Shown here one piece after another: positions 52,978 through 62,896 of a DNA stretch of 64,000 bases (position 1 is its first letter; each line of letters begins with the position of its first letter). The stretch comes from Macrococcoides caseolyticum (GTDB lineage Bacteria > Bacillota > Bacilli > Staphylococcales > Staphylococcaceae). The notes below the pieces were generated by a model that saw only the letters and a program-made list of their open reading frames with translations, searched no databases and was not told the origin of the DNA. Location: assembly GCF_021366795.1 (NCBI RefSeq), contig NZ_JAHCPS010000010.1, forward strand, positions 22,537 to 86,536. The letters run 5' to 3'. Both the position numbers and the translations under genes were made by a program.

Positions 52978-55587
52978 ATGTCTAGAACACCAGAAACGAA
53001 AGTTAAATTTAGTATATTTAACAAAGAATTTAACGATGGTATTCGCGAGATGAAAAACGAATCAGCGTTATTAAGAAAAGAATTTACATTACAAAATGAG
53101 CAATTGAAGCAAACTGGTAGCGAAGCTGATAGACTCTCTTTAAAAGTTAAACATTTAGGTGATCAGCAAAGTATTGTACAAAGACAAATACAAGCAACTT
53201 CGCAACAACTTGATAAAGCCAAAGCTACTTATGGCGAAAACTCGAATGAAGCGAACAAGCTTAGCAATAAATTACTTGATTTGAAGATTAGCAATCAAAA
53301 ATTAAGCAATGCAATAGCAACGACTAAAAACGATTTAGGGCAACAGTCTAACTCGTTTAAAGATGCAAAAGCTAACGCAGAAAAATACGGTCAAGCAGTA
53401 AAAGATGCAGGCGAAAAAGTGAAAGGCATGGGTGAAAAGACTCAGGGCGTTTCTATGGGTGCTGGAGCAACTGGCGCTTTAGCATCTAAAACTGCGATTG
53501 ATGTTGATAACGCAGAACGTTTGATTCTAGCTTCAATCGGTGGCACTGCAGAACAAGCGAAAGTTTTAAAAGAAGATTTTAGAGCAGTGTATCGTGACGG
53601 ATTTGGTGATGGACCAGAAGAAATTGCAAGAGCTATGGCGATGGTTAAGAATAACATAAAAGGCATCAACGAAGGCAGACCTTTACAACAAGCAACTAAA
53701 GATGCAATTGTATTAGCTCAAGTGACTGATTCAGATGTTGGAGAAGTCACACGAGGTGTAAATCAACTAATGCACAATTTTGGTTTAACATCACAAGAAG
53801 CGTTTGATTTATTCGCAAAAGGAAATCAAAAAGGCTTAAATTTCTCGCAAGAAATGTTTGATAACGTATCTGAATATGCGCCACTTTTCAAACAGATGGG
53901 CTTTAGCGCTGATGAATACTTTACGATTTTAGAAAATGGTACGAAAAACGGTGCTTACAACTTAGACTATGTAAACGACATTATGAAAGAGTTTGATATT
54001 CGTTTGCGTGATGGATCTAAAACTACAGCTGATGCCATGGGACAAATGTCAGACAAGACTCAATCTATGTTCGAGAAATTTAAAGAAGGTAAAGTAACTG
54101 CTGGTGAAATGTTTAATCAAATAATTCCAGAATTACAAGCTATGGATGACCAGGTACTTGCTAATCAAATCGGTGTTGGTCTTTTCGGTACAAAATTTGA
54201 AGATATGGGTGCTAAGTCTGTTTACGCTTTAGACGATATGAATAAATCATTTAAAGATACAAAAGGTACGATGGACGAGGTATCTAACGCAATGGAGGAA
54301 TCATTTGGCGTAAAGCTTCAAAGCGTTCTTAGAGACTTAGCACTAGCAATTGAGCCTATTGGTCGAGTTTTACTTGATATGTTAGTAGCGGTTACACCAC
54401 TAATTGCTACATTCTCACAGTGGTTCGCAGGACTTAATCCAATTATTCAAACATTAATTGCAGGATTTTTAGCTTTGGTCACTGTACTTACTCCTATATT
54501 CACTTTTCTAGGTATGGCTTTGACATTTATCGGACCTATAATAACAAAAATTATTGAATTTGTAACATGGATTAGAAATTCAACAATGGTGCTTAATTTA
54601 CTTCGTGGAGTATTTTTATTGTTTACAGGACCAATTGGTATATGGATTGCAGCAATAACTGCAGTAATAGCTGTAGTTGTATTAGTCATTCAAAATTGGG
54701 GTTTCCTTAAGCAAAAAGCGATTGAAGTATTTGGATATTTGCAATTATATATCCCCCTAGCATTTGAAATTATCAAAAATTTTGTTATTCAAAAAATAAT
54801 TTTACTCGTGACACAATTTACAATGTGGATAATAAATTTGAAAAATCAAGGGATAGCACAATTTAATTTATTAAAAACATTTATTATAAGTATAATTTCT
54901 GGATTAGTATTATCTGTTGTTTCTAAAATAATATCGCTATATAACAGCACTGTTGAAAAATTTAATAGCATAAAAACTCAATCATCAATTATTTGGCAGG
55001 CCATAAAGACGACTGTCGTTAATGCGATTCAAGGACTTTATAATCAAGCAGTTGAAAAATTTAATAGCGTTCTTTCATCAGCAAAAAATACATTTAATAG
55101 CGTCAAAAATGCGATAGTAACACCAATTCAATCAGCGAAAAATATTGTCTTAGGAGTTATTGATAATATCGTTAGTGCTTTTGCTAACATGAAAATAACG
55201 ATTCCTAAACCTAGATTGCCACGAATAAACGTTGGTTCCCGTTCTGTTGGCGTTGGTAAAACATCAGTGAGTATTCCAACGTTTTCGGTTGATTGGTTTA
55301 AAACTGGTGGTGTATTTAACAAAGAAGTAATTGCTGGTAATGCTGGATTTGGTGATGTAAGTGAAGCGATTATTCCTTTTGAAGGACCTCACGCATCATA
55401 TTTTGCAAATTTAATTGGATCTGCAATGAATAGACAGTTAGGACTTTCGAAAGATGAAAAAGTCGGTGGTGGCCAAACTCAAAACTTTAATATTAATTTC
55501 ACGGGTTATATTCGTGAAGAGGCAGATGTAGAAAAGGTTAGTGCGCAATTAGCCAGAGAAATGAGAAGAAAGGAAAGAGGTGGATGA
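52978..55587 (+). CDS. Tape measure protein
   Basis: An 869-residue protein with N-terminal coiled coils (about 20-150), a TP901-type core (about 160-420: AKAGN-like repeats, GLTSQEAFDLFAKGNQKGLN), several hydrophobic segments (about 460-640) and a C-terminal region with repeated VEKFNS/SAKNTFNSVK units. It sets tail length; by the usual rule of about 0.15 nm per residue, a tail near 130 nm is expected. ATG 52978 follows GAGGTGATTTG. Confidence 0.92.
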   Translation: MSRTPETKVKFSIFNKEFNDGIREMKNESALLRKEFTLQNEQLKQTGSEADRLSLKVKHLGDQQSIVQRQIQATSQQLDKAKATYGENSNEANKLSNKLLDLKISNQKLSNAIATTKNDLGQQSNSFKDAKANAEKYGQAVKDAGEKVKGMGEKTQGVSMGAGATGALASKTAIDVDNAERLILASIGGTAEQAKVLKEDFRAVYRDGFGDGPEEIARAMAMVKNNIKGINEGRPLQQATKDAIVLAQVTDSDVGEVTRGVNQLMHNFGLTSQEAFDLFAKGNQKGLNFSQEMFDNVSEYAPLFKQMGFSADEYFTILENGTKNGAYNLDYVNDIMKEFDIRLRDGSKTTADAMGQMSDKTQSMFEKFKEGKVTAGEMFNQIIPELQAMDDQVLANQIGVGLFGTKFEDMGAKSVYALDDMNKSFKDTKGTMDEVSNAMEESFGVKLQSVLRDLALAIEPIGRVLLDMLVAVTPLIATFSQWFAGLNPIIQTLIAGFLALVTVLTPIFTFLGMALTFIGPIITKIIEFVTWIRNSTMVLNLLRGVFLLFTGPIGIWIAAITAVIAVVVLVIQNWGFLKQKAIEVFGYLQLYIPLAFEIIKNFVIQKIILLVTQFTMWIINLKNQGIAQFNLLKTFIISIISGLVLSVVSKIISLYNSTVEKFNSIKTQSSIIWQAIKTTVVNAIQGLYNQAVEKFNSVLSSAKNTFNSVKNAIVTPIQSAKNIVLGVIDNIVSAFANMKITIPKPRLPRINVGSRSVGVGKTSVSIPTFSVDWFKTGGVFNKEVIAGNAGFGDVSEAIIPFEGPHASYFANLIGSAMNRQLGLSKDEKVGGGQTQNFNINFTGYIREEADVEKVSAQLAREMRRKERGG

Positions 55588-55588
55588 T

Positions 55589-56416
55589 ATGCATAGTTGT
55601 ACGATTTATTTAGATGATGTTGATATTCAAACATTAGGAGTATTCATTGATGATTCATTCTCAATGCCTATGTTCAACATAGATCATATTAATTCCATCT
55701 CGATTCCTGGTCGTCCTGGTGAGCTTTATTATAATGATAAGCCAGGACCTATTGTATTTAAGATTCCACTGTATTCAATTTCAGATGATGAACTTGAACG
55801 ACAGAACGTAATGAGAAGATTTAAGAAGTTATTGATTGATAATGATGGTAAATCAAAGGTTGTAAAATTGAAGAACTCACAAGAGCCTGACATTTACTAT
55901 AATGTTAGGCTTTCTTCATCGAATGAGATGGATAAAGATATGCATCAAGTTGGTGAATTTGAGTTGGAACTTACTTGTTATGATGGATTTGGTTTATCTG
56001 TATTAGATAATGAAGCTTGGTTTTGGGGTGATAATGATATCACTTTAAATAACGAGGTAAGAACGATGGGTGAAACAATTGAAGTGTCACAAATAACACT
56101 TACTTCTAACGGTTCAATTACTTTTACTAATTTAGGTTACAACGTAAGGCCAATCATAAAATTAAAAGGCAGTGGAACTAATATAGCTGTGTATTTAGGA
56201 GATGCTACATTTTCTATTATTGATTTAACAAACGATGAACTTGTTATTGATATGCAAGAATATAATGTTTATTTAAATGGTGTCATGAATTTAGATGCGA
56301 TAACTTCAATGAGGTGGCTCGATATCATCATTAAAGAAGGTACGAATATTCTTACTGTAAATGGTACTAATTTAAATTTAACAGTGAGTATTCATTATAG
56401 AGAAATTTATTATTAA
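55589..56416 (+). CDS. Distal tail protein (Dit)
   Basis: A 275-residue protein with the N-terminal Dit pattern (SISIPGRPGELYYND) and a C-terminal beta domain. It forms the hexameric hub at the tail end. ATG 55589 lies two bases after the tape-measure stop. In most related phages the Tal gene follows directly; here three genes intervene. Confidence 0.82.
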   Translation: MHSCTIYLDDVDIQTLGVFIDDSFSMPMFNIDHINSISIPGRPGELYYNDKPGPIVFKIPLYSISDDELERQNVMRRFKKLLIDNDGKSKVVKLKNSQEPDIYYNVRLSSSNEMDKDMHQVGEFELELTCYDGFGLSVLDNEAWFWGDNDITLNNEVRTMGETIEVSQITLTSNGSITFTNLGYNVRPIIKLKGSGTNIAVYLGDATFSIIDLTNDELVIDMQEYNVYLNGVMNLDAITSMRWLDIIIKEGTNILTVNGTNLNLTVSIHYREIYY

Positions 56417-56428
56417 GGCGGTGACAAA

Positions 56429-57826
56429 ATGGCACTTGAAAAAATATTAACGACGGATGTTGCTAATGATGGACGAATAAAAATTAATAACATGGTTGAT
56501 GAATTAGTTGCAGTAAAAAGCACTAATACAACGATACAGGGTAATGTGTCAGCTTTAGAAACGAAACTAGCAACAACTTCAAGTCAAAATACTGTAGGTT
56601 CTGTGGTATATCGTCCTTCAGGCTTTTCATTAACAGGAACTAATCTTGATAATCGTATTTTTACGGACGGCAATATATTCTGGACGGATTATAATGTTAG
56701 TGAAAGTAAAGCAGTTTTTGGCGCAACTTATTATGTGGATCCTATCAATGGTAGTAATGCGAATGCAGGAACGAAAGAAGCTCCGATGCAATCTATCAAA
56801 GCTGCATATGACAAGAGTGATGTTGGCACAATAATGTTAAAGGGTGGAAATCATTTCAGATATAACAGCACATGGCTTACTACTGTATCTAAGAATATAA
56901 ATATTATTGGTTATGATGGCACGCCTAAATTAATAATGGCTGATAAATTAACATTTGTTAAAAATGGAACATACGGAAATGTATACGAAGCTTCGCGTGC
57001 AGGTGTAGGAAATGTAGTTGATATCAGCAAACCTTTTGATAATGGATACAAGCCATATAAAAAAGTTACTTCTATTGCTGACGTGAATGCTACTATATAT
57101 ACTTGGTATTCTGATGGTACAAAAGTCTATGTTAATTCTGGTGGAGTACCTGATTCAAATAATGTTGTTGGATTGCTTATATCAGAAAATATTAAACTTA
57201 CAGGAACGATGACATATTTTTATATTGAAAATTGTGAAGTAATTGGTGGTGCTAGACCTTTTAGAAGTGAAGCAGAATCTTGTAAAGTTTATGCAATCAA
57301 CACAAAGTTTATCCATTCAGCTCAAACGAATGGTAATGGTGTTGAAATTGTCGGTGGAGATCGTGCTATTTTTCAAAACTGTGTAGCTTCACATAATTAT
57401 ATGGATGGTTTCAATTATCATAAAGGGCTGGTTAATTCAACGATTCCTTATTTTATTGAAATTGATTGTATTGGTTCTAATAATGGAAGTGGAAAGGGTA
57501 CTGCTGGAAGTCAATCGAATAATGGTTCGACTGCACATGATGGAGTCAAAGGTATTCGTGTAAATGGTACGTATGCTCATAATGATGGTGGAAATGTTGC
57601 TGATGTTAATGCAGGTACAGAAACATGGAATTTAGGTGTAACTGGATTTGAGTCTTATCAGACTTCTGATTTTCAAACGACTACAGGAGCAAAAATGTGG
57701 CTTGATAACTGTAAGGGCTTTGGTTCTACTAATTCAATTGAATCTGTTAATGCTGAAGATAGAATTTATATCAGACGTGGTGAATATGTAAGAACATCAA
57801 TTGCAGGTGTAGAAGTAGTTTATTAA
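56429..57826 (+). CDS. Right-handed beta-helix tail protein, possible spike or depolymerase
   Basis: A 465-residue protein. A short helical N-terminus (about 1-55) is followed by a parallel beta-helix (about 95-450). The entry motif YYVDPINGSNANAGTKEAP resembles DUF1565/pectate-lyase-like proteins, and later coils contain repeated INTKFIHSAQTNGNGVEIVG-type turns. It may bind or cleave a surface glycan. No catalytic residues can be assigned. It is the first of three genes inserted between dit and tal. Confidence 0.75.
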   Translation: MALEKILTTDVANDGRIKINNMVDELVAVKSTNTTIQGNVSALETKLATTSSQNTVGSVVYRPSGFSLTGTNLDNRIFTDGNIFWTDYNVSESKAVFGATYYVDPINGSNANAGTKEAPMQSIKAAYDKSDVGTIMLKGGNHFRYNSTWLTTVSKNINIIGYDGTPKLIMADKLTFVKNGTYGNVYEASRAGVGNVVDISKPFDNGYKPYKKVTSIADVNATIYTWYSDGTKVYVNSGGVPDSNNVVGLLISENIKLTGTMTYFYIENCEVIGGARPFRSEAESCKVYAINTKFIHSAQTNGNGVEIVGGDRAIFQNCVASHNYMDGFNYHKGLVNSTIPYFIEIDCIGSNNGSGKGTAGSQSNNGSTAHDGVKGIRVNGTYAHNDGGNVADVNAGTETWNLGVTGFESYQTSDFQTTTGAKMWLDNCKGFGSTNSIESVNAEDRIYIRRGEYVRTSIAGVEVVY

Positions 57827-57859
57827 CGTATTAAAAAATATTCGAAACAGGTGATTACC

Positions 57860-58126
57860 ATGAGTAAAAATACTATCTTCAATGCTTTAGATAGTTTAAT
57901 GGCTTATGACTTAGGTGCTACTGATTCTGGAATTTCAGATGATATATTAAGAAATGATATTAAAATTTATTTACTTGCATTAGAAAATGATGAATTTAGA
58001 GTGATAATTACAGAATTCATACAAATTCATTTTTGTAATGAAAAAGCTGTTGCGAGTGGATATGGAGTTGAAGATATAAAATTATTTATAAATTGGTTAG
58101 AAAATTTTTTAAATATTTCTCTATAG
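57860..58126 (+). CDS. Small acidic helical protein next to an HNH gene
   Basis: An 88-residue acidic, helical protein (NAIFNALDSL-type start, then ENDEFRVIITEFIQIHF and FINWLENFLN). ATG 57860 follows CAGGTGATTACC. It lies between the beta-helix gene and the HNH gene, where it could be an immunity or partner protein for the nuclease, or a structural accessory. Unknown family. Confidence 0.6.
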   Translation: MSKNTIFNALDSLMAYDLGATDSGISDDILRNDIKIYLLALENDEFRVIITEFIQIHFCNEKAVASGYGVEDIKLFINWLENFLNISL

Positions 58127-58183
58127 TTTTTAATCTACTTAAAATATTATATGATTGTTTTAATATATTTAAGGAGGGTTATT

Positions 58184-58981
58184 ATGACTGAACATAATTT
58201 TACTAGCAGAAACATTCCTTTGCCTATTCAAAGAGAAGTGCGAAGAAGGTGTGGTTTTGGTTGTGTTATTTGCGGAAATCCAATTTATGATTATGATCAT
58301 ATGAAAGGATGGGCTGAGGTTAGAGAACATGTTGCTGAAGATATAACTTTACTTTGTCCAAAGCATCATCGTGAAGCTACTGCTAAAAGATTACCTAGAG
58401 AAATAGTTTTAGAAGCTAATGAAAACCCCTATAATTTGAAGAATGGAAAAAGTACATCTCATGAACTTTTTTATTTAGGAAACAAATGTGAATTTTTATT
58501 AGGTGGAGATTCATACTCATATACATTTGAATGTGAGGGATCAGTATTTATTCCACTCATGATTGATGGCTCTCCTGTTATTAAATTTAGATATGAAAAC
58601 AATCACTTACTTTTAAGTATGGTGTTGCTCGATAAATTTAATATTCCAATCTTATTAATCATAGACAATCAATTAACTTATAGTGTTGATGTATGGGATA
58701 TACAATTTGTTGGTAATAAACTAACACTTAGAGAAGCACATCGTAAAATTTTATTTGAAATAGAATTTTATCCTCCAAATAAAGTATCCATAGTAAAAGG
58801 CAATATTCTTTTTAATGGTGTAAAAATTGATATTAATCCTGGAATTGTAATAACAGGTAATACTCATATTTCAATAAACGGTGTATTTGAACAAAATAAG
58901 ATTGGTTACAATATCGGACATAATCCATATAATATAGGTGCAGGAAGGAATTTGATACATGTAGATAGAAATTATAATTAG
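58184..58981 (+). CDS. HNH endonuclease with beta-rich C-terminal domain
   Basis: A 265-residue protein. Residues 20-70 form an HNH zinc nuclease: Cys27-x2-Cys30 (CVICGNPI), Asp38-His39 and Cys58-x2-His61-His62 (LLCPKHHRE). Residues about 85-230 are beta-rich and of unknown family, and the end contains repeated N-I-G/N-x-Y turns (NKIGYNIGHNPYNIGAG). ATG 58184 follows AAGGAGGG. Free-standing HNH genes within tail modules are often homing enzymes, but the C-terminal domain is unusual for those. Confidence 0.7.
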   Translation: MTEHNFTSRNIPLPIQREVRRRCGFGCVICGNPIYDYDHMKGWAEVREHVAEDITLLCPKHHREATAKRLPREIVLEANENPYNLKNGKSTSHELFYLGNKCEFLLGGDSYSYTFECEGSVFIPLMIDGSPVIKFRYENNHLLLSMVLLDKFNIPILLIIDNQLTYSVDVWDIQFVGNKLTLREAHRKILFEIEFYPPNKVSIVKGNILFNGVKIDINPGIVITGNTHISINGVFEQNKIGYNIGHNPYNIGAGRNLIHVDRNYN

Positions 58982-59018
58982 AAATATATAAACTATTAGT
59001 CAGGATGTGATATCTTAA

Positions 59019-61055
59019 ATGCCGATAAATAGAAATCCAATATTATATGATACGAACATGAAGCGTATTGCCTATTTGCATAATGCATACGATATTAAAT
59101 ACGAACTACAAAAGAACAAGTTAGCAACTTGTTCTTTTTCTATGCCTTTAAACGATGAAAAGATGAAACTTGTGCAGCCTAAATATTTTATTGAATTATG
59201 GGATCATCATAAAAGGATTGGGATGTTTGTTGTAAATCCCAAAAATACAACGAAAAATGAATCAACAAATGAAGTAACGTTTGAATGTGAGCATGTTTTA
59301 TCTTTGCTACATTCAAGCGTTATTTTTGGATATATGCAGATGTCGAACTATACGACAACTCAAGTGTTACAAGCGTTATTCAATAAACAGTTAGTAAATC
59401 ACTTCAAACTTGGTCGCTGTGCTTTAACCAGGTATTTTCATTACGGTTTTGAGAATAGTGATAGCTTACTCAACAGCATTATGTCAGTATTCGAGCCGAT
59501 TAATGAAGACTACTTAATTAATATTGATGATACTGTATATCCTTTTGTATTTAATGTTGATAAATCAAGCACTAAAGCAAAAGATTTAATTACAGTTGGC
59601 CGAAATATGAAAGGTATAGACGTTGAAGATGACCCTACAGACATATGTACTCGTATATATCCTTTAGGACATGGTGAGGGCATTAATCAATTGACAATAA
59701 AAAAAGTTAATGGTGGTGTTCCTTATTTAGAAGCACCTCAATCAGTAATTGATAAGTATGGATTACACGCAAGAATTTGGGCAGATAAGAAATATGAAAA
59801 TCCAACGACTTTAAAGAATGATGCTCAAAAAATATTAGATAACAACATGACACCTAAACGCTCATATAAGATTAATGTCGCTCATACTGATGTTATTTTA
59901 TCTAATCCAACTGATTATAAAGCTGGTGATGTTATTCGAGTTTATGACAAAGAATTAGACATCAATGAAGATAACTTTGTAGAGAAGTACAAGCGAAGCG
60001 GTGTATATGAAAGTCCTGAAAATTTAACGATTGAAATTGGTTCAGTTAGAAAAGGATTAGGTTCAAAGTGGAGCGATTTACAGAAAAAACAGATGGTGAA
60101 TGATGTTTATTCGCAAGGAGCAACGAATATCGACAGTCGTGACTTTCAAGATAATGCTGATGATAGATACCCGGCCATCATTAGATTCCCGATTCCTGAA
60201 GATGTTGTAAATATCAATCAAATGACATTAACTTATGAGCTTTCGAAATTCAGGGCAACTAACAGAACATTGAAGTCAGCTGGTGCATTAGTGGATTCTA
60301 CTTCAAGTGGTGGTTCTGTTGTAAAGTCTACATCTAGTGGCGGAGGTTCTGTTCAAACTTCAAGCAGTGGAGGTGGTACTACTCAATCAAGTACTTCTGG
60401 AGGTGGCGGAACTTGGACAAGTGCTGCAGGTGGTGCATATGTATCAACTACATCTAGTGGTGGAAGTGGTATTGTTACTGCAAAAGGTAAACCATTTGTC
60501 GATATGACAAGTTACACAGAAACAGAGGATTTGACTTCTGACCCCGACGATGGAAATAAACATCGTCATAAATTTACGATTCAAGGTGGCTTATTATTAC
60601 ATGATCATGATGTTGAATTGCCTGATCACGTACATGGAATGAACATTCCAGCGCATAGCCACAATGTGACGATTCCAGCACATAGTCATAGCGTTACAAT
60701 ACCTTCACATACGCATAATACTCAGATACCTTCACACACGCATGAAATTGATATTCCAGACCACGTTCATGCTATTAACATTCCTGGCCACACTCATGAA
60801 ATTGAATATGGAATATTTGAAAATCCGAAAGAAGCTTCATCTGTAGAAATTACGGTAGATGGTACTAAACTTCCTACAACAGCAACAAGTGGCCAGAACA
60901 TCGATTTATTACCGTACCTAAAGAAAAATACAGATGGTGACATCGAAAGAGGTCGATATGCAGAAATCATTATCAAGCCTAATGACCTAGCGAGAATTAA
61001 TGCAACTGTAACAAGTAGACTTTTTATTCAAAGTAGAATAGGAGTGACGATGTAA
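59019..61055 (+). CDS. Tail endopeptidase-type protein (Tal) with His-x-His repeats
   Basis: A 678-residue protein. The N-terminal 370 residues match prophage endopeptidase tail proteins (Tal). A Ser/Gly/Thr-rich linker (about 425-486) follows, then about 85 residues (513-598) with repeated H-x-H motifs (HDHDVELPDHVHG, IPAHSHNVTIPAHSHSV) every 8-9 residues, and a C-terminal domain with the T-x-x-R-L-F-I-Q-S-R end. Such His-x-His repeats bind metal in trimeric phage fibres. Confidence 0.85.
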   Translation: MPINRNPILYDTNMKRIAYLHNAYDIKYELQKNKLATCSFSMPLNDEKMKLVQPKYFIELWDHHKRIGMFVVNPKNTTKNESTNEVTFECEHVLSLLHSSVIFGYMQMSNYTTTQVLQALFNKQLVNHFKLGRCALTRYFHYGFENSDSLLNSIMSVFEPINEDYLINIDDTVYPFVFNVDKSSTKAKDLITVGRNMKGIDVEDDPTDICTRIYPLGHGEGINQLTIKKVNGGVPYLEAPQSVIDKYGLHARIWADKKYENPTTLKNDAQKILDNNMTPKRSYKINVAHTDVILSNPTDYKAGDVIRVYDKELDINEDNFVEKYKRSGVYESPENLTIEIGSVRKGLGSKWSDLQKKQMVNDVYSQGATNIDSRDFQDNADDRYPAIIRFPIPEDVVNINQMTLTYELSKFRATNRTLKSAGALVDSTSSGGSVVKSTSSGGGSVQTSSSGGGTTQSSTSGGGGTWTSAAGGAYVSTTSSGGSGIVTAKGKPFVDMTSYTETEDLTSDPDDGNKHRHKFTIQGGLLLHDHDVELPDHVHGMNIPAHSHNVTIPAHSHSVTIPSHTHNTQIPSHTHEIDIPDHVHAINIPGHTHEIEYGIFENPKEASSVEITVDGTKLPTTATSGQNIDLLPYLKKNTDGDIERGRYAEIIIKPNDLARINATVTSRLFIQSRIGVTM

Positions 61056-61252
61056 TGACAACAATCGTAGTAGAAACTTTCAGTAATAAAACAATTGAAC
61101 TTGAAGTAGATTCGTTCGATGCTTATGCATTGAAAAATGAGTTATCAAGCCAAGAAACGACACACGTCGTTGTTGGTAATCAATTGTTTAGTAGATTAGA
61201 TATTAAAAATGTGATTGATAAAAATTTGATTTCAGTGGAAGGAGGTGAATAA
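61055..61252 (+). CDS. Hypothetical protein between tail and lysis genes
   Basis: A 65-residue protein in ATGA overlap with tal; GGAGGTGAATAA at its end serves the holin. Typical of small genes at this place. Unknown function. Confidence 0.6.
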   Translation: MTTIVVETFSNKTIELEVDSFDAYALKNELSSQETTHVVVGNQLFSRLDIKNVIDKNLISVEGGE

Positions 61253-61738
61253 ATGGACAAAACTGTAATCTTCACAGACTCAGAACTGTTTAAGCAGTTC
61301 TTTTTTAGTGGCGATTTATATCTTATCAAAGCATTAATTCTTCTGATGGGTATAGATATTGTCACAGGTGTGTTGAAAGCTATAGCAAATCATAATTTAT
61401 GGAGTCGTAAGTCGCTTTTTGGATATGCGAGAAAGCTTTTAGTATTCTGCATCATCATTTTATCCAACATCATAGATCAGATAATTCATATGGATGGAGC
61501 ATTAGTAACTGCTACCATCTTTTTTTATATTGCTAATGAAGGTTTTAGCATCTTTGAAAATTCGGTTCAGTTAGGACTGCCTGTGCCGAAAGAGATAAAA
61601 GAAAAGCTTGCAGTAATTAGTGAGAATAAAACATCAATCACAACTGAAATCAAAGAAGAATTTTCAACAACGAAAAATAAACTAAATGGCAATATTGCAG
61701 AAGTAAAAATAAAAGTTGAGGGAAACGACAATAAGTAG
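61253..61738 (+). CDS. Holin, phage holin family 4 (TcdE/UtxA type)
   Basis: A 161-residue membrane protein with three to four hydrophobic segments (about 22-42, 62-82, 85-110). The motif LMGIDIVTGVLKAIANHNLWSR is typical of holin family 4, and the C-terminal tail is charged. It would permeabilise the membrane for the amidase encoded next. Confidence 0.88.
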   Translation: MDKTVIFTDSELFKQFFFSGDLYLIKALILLMGIDIVTGVLKAIANHNLWSRKSLFGYARKLLVFCIIILSNIIDQIIHMDGALVTATIFFYIANEGFSIFENSVQLGLPVPKEIKEKLAVISENKTSITTEIKEEFSTTKNKLNGNIAEVKIKVEGNDNK

Positions 61739-61770
61739 TCGTTTCTCTTTTTTAATGGAGGAAATTAATT

Positions 61771-62718
61771 ATGGCTAAACAATTTATCGGGAATTGGAAC
61801 GGCGTACCCGTATATACGGACTTTTTACCAATTGGCACAAGACGTACAGGACAAAGATTAGACAGTGGAGTACCAAAGTTTGCAGTATTTCATGACACTG
61901 GTAATAAAGATACTACTGCTCAACAGAACGTTAATTATTATAAAAATACTTATAACATTGATTTGGATCATGTAGCTTCAGCACACTTTTTTGTGGATGA
62001 TAAAGAATGTATTATCTGTATTCCTGTGACTGAAAAAGCATGGCACGTTCTTTATAATACACCTACAGATAACTCATGGTATGGTGATGATGCAAATGAC
62101 ATTGCTTTTGGTGGAGAAGTGAGTTATTTCAGTAATGTTGCACAATCAAGAAAAGCTTTAGACAATGCTTGTCGAGTTTTTGCTGCGTTATTTAATTCTT
62201 GGTCATTAAATCCTAAAACACAACTTCCTGGACACCAGGATATTCAAGCCGATAAAATTGACCCTGGCAATTTACTAGAAGCTTGTGGCTACGGTAGACA
62301 TGATATGAGTGTCATTGACAACTTGATTGTAAAATATATGAAAGGAGATTCACCAACACCAAAAGTAGCACCAGCACCTCAAAAAGTTGTGCGAAAATCT
62401 CCAACAAAACAAGTTGCTTCAACTATTAATAAAGGAGGATGGACAGTTAGTCAATACGGAACTAAGATTAAAAAAGAAAAAGGTACTTTTACGGTGACGG
62501 TGACGGACGGTATTACTTGCAGATATTTAGGGCCTAACTTAAATAATCCTGTTTCAGGTACTCTTAAAAAAGGTCAATCTGTAAAATATGATACTGTCTA
62601 TGTTGCAGTTGGCTATGTATGGATTTCTTGGATTGCCAATGATAAAAAGAGAGTGTTTATGCCTATACGCACTCATAAAAATGGAGTAGATGGCCAACTT
62701 TGGGGAACAATTAAATAA
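61771..62718 (+). CDS. Endolysin: N-acetylmuramoyl-L-alanine amidase with SH3 domain
   Basis: A 315-residue lysin. An Amidase_2 domain (about 10-180) shows zinc ligands in VFHDTGN, and GHQDI near residue 155. A basic linker (about 195-220) leads to a C-terminal SH3b-type cell-wall-binding domain (about 225-310). No signal peptide, so release depends on the holin. A terminator follows. Confidence 0.9.
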   Translation: MAKQFIGNWNGVPVYTDFLPIGTRRTGQRLDSGVPKFAVFHDTGNKDTTAQQNVNYYKNTYNIDLDHVASAHFFVDDKECIICIPVTEKAWHVLYNTPTDNSWYGDDANDIAFGGEVSYFSNVAQSRKALDNACRVFAALFNSWSLNPKTQLPGHQDIQADKIDPGNLLEACGYGRHDMSVIDNLIVKYMKGDSPTPKVAPAPQKVVRKSPTKQVASTINKGGWTVSQYGTKIKKEKGTFTVTVTDGITCRYLGPNLNNPVSGTLKKGQSVKYDTVYVAVGYVWISWIANDKKRVFMPIRTHKNGVDGQLWGTIK

Positions 62719-62726
62719 GTAAGATT

Positions 62727-62766
62727 AAGCCCTGCACTCAAAATATGAGTGTGGGGCTTTTTTATT
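62727..62766 (+). terminator. Terminator of the prophage late operon
   Basis: AGCCCTGCACTCA pairs with TGAGTGTGGGGCT around AAATA, with one or two mismatches, followed by TTTTTT. Confidence 0.85.
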
Positions 62767-62781
62767 TAGGCGGCGTCGTTA

Positions 62782-62801
62782 CGTGTCAAAGAAGTGTCAA
62801 A
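62782..62801 (+). repeat. Probable integrase arm sites, right
   Basis: CGTGTCAAA (62782-62790) and AGTGTCAAA (62793-62801), 11 bp apart, match the left pair inside the int gene. Confidence 0.6.
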
Positions 62802-62896
62802 ACGTTATAACTTATTATTATTTATTATGATTATAAACGTTGTTAAACATAGTACTATTCATTATTATTATCGGTTATGAAAGTTGATAAATGGAC

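Noticed and set aside
53442..53669. Antisense frames within the tape measure and other long genes
   Set aside because: They are shadows of coding sequence on the other strand, rich in Pro/Ser/Ile as expected for antisense of helical proteins.
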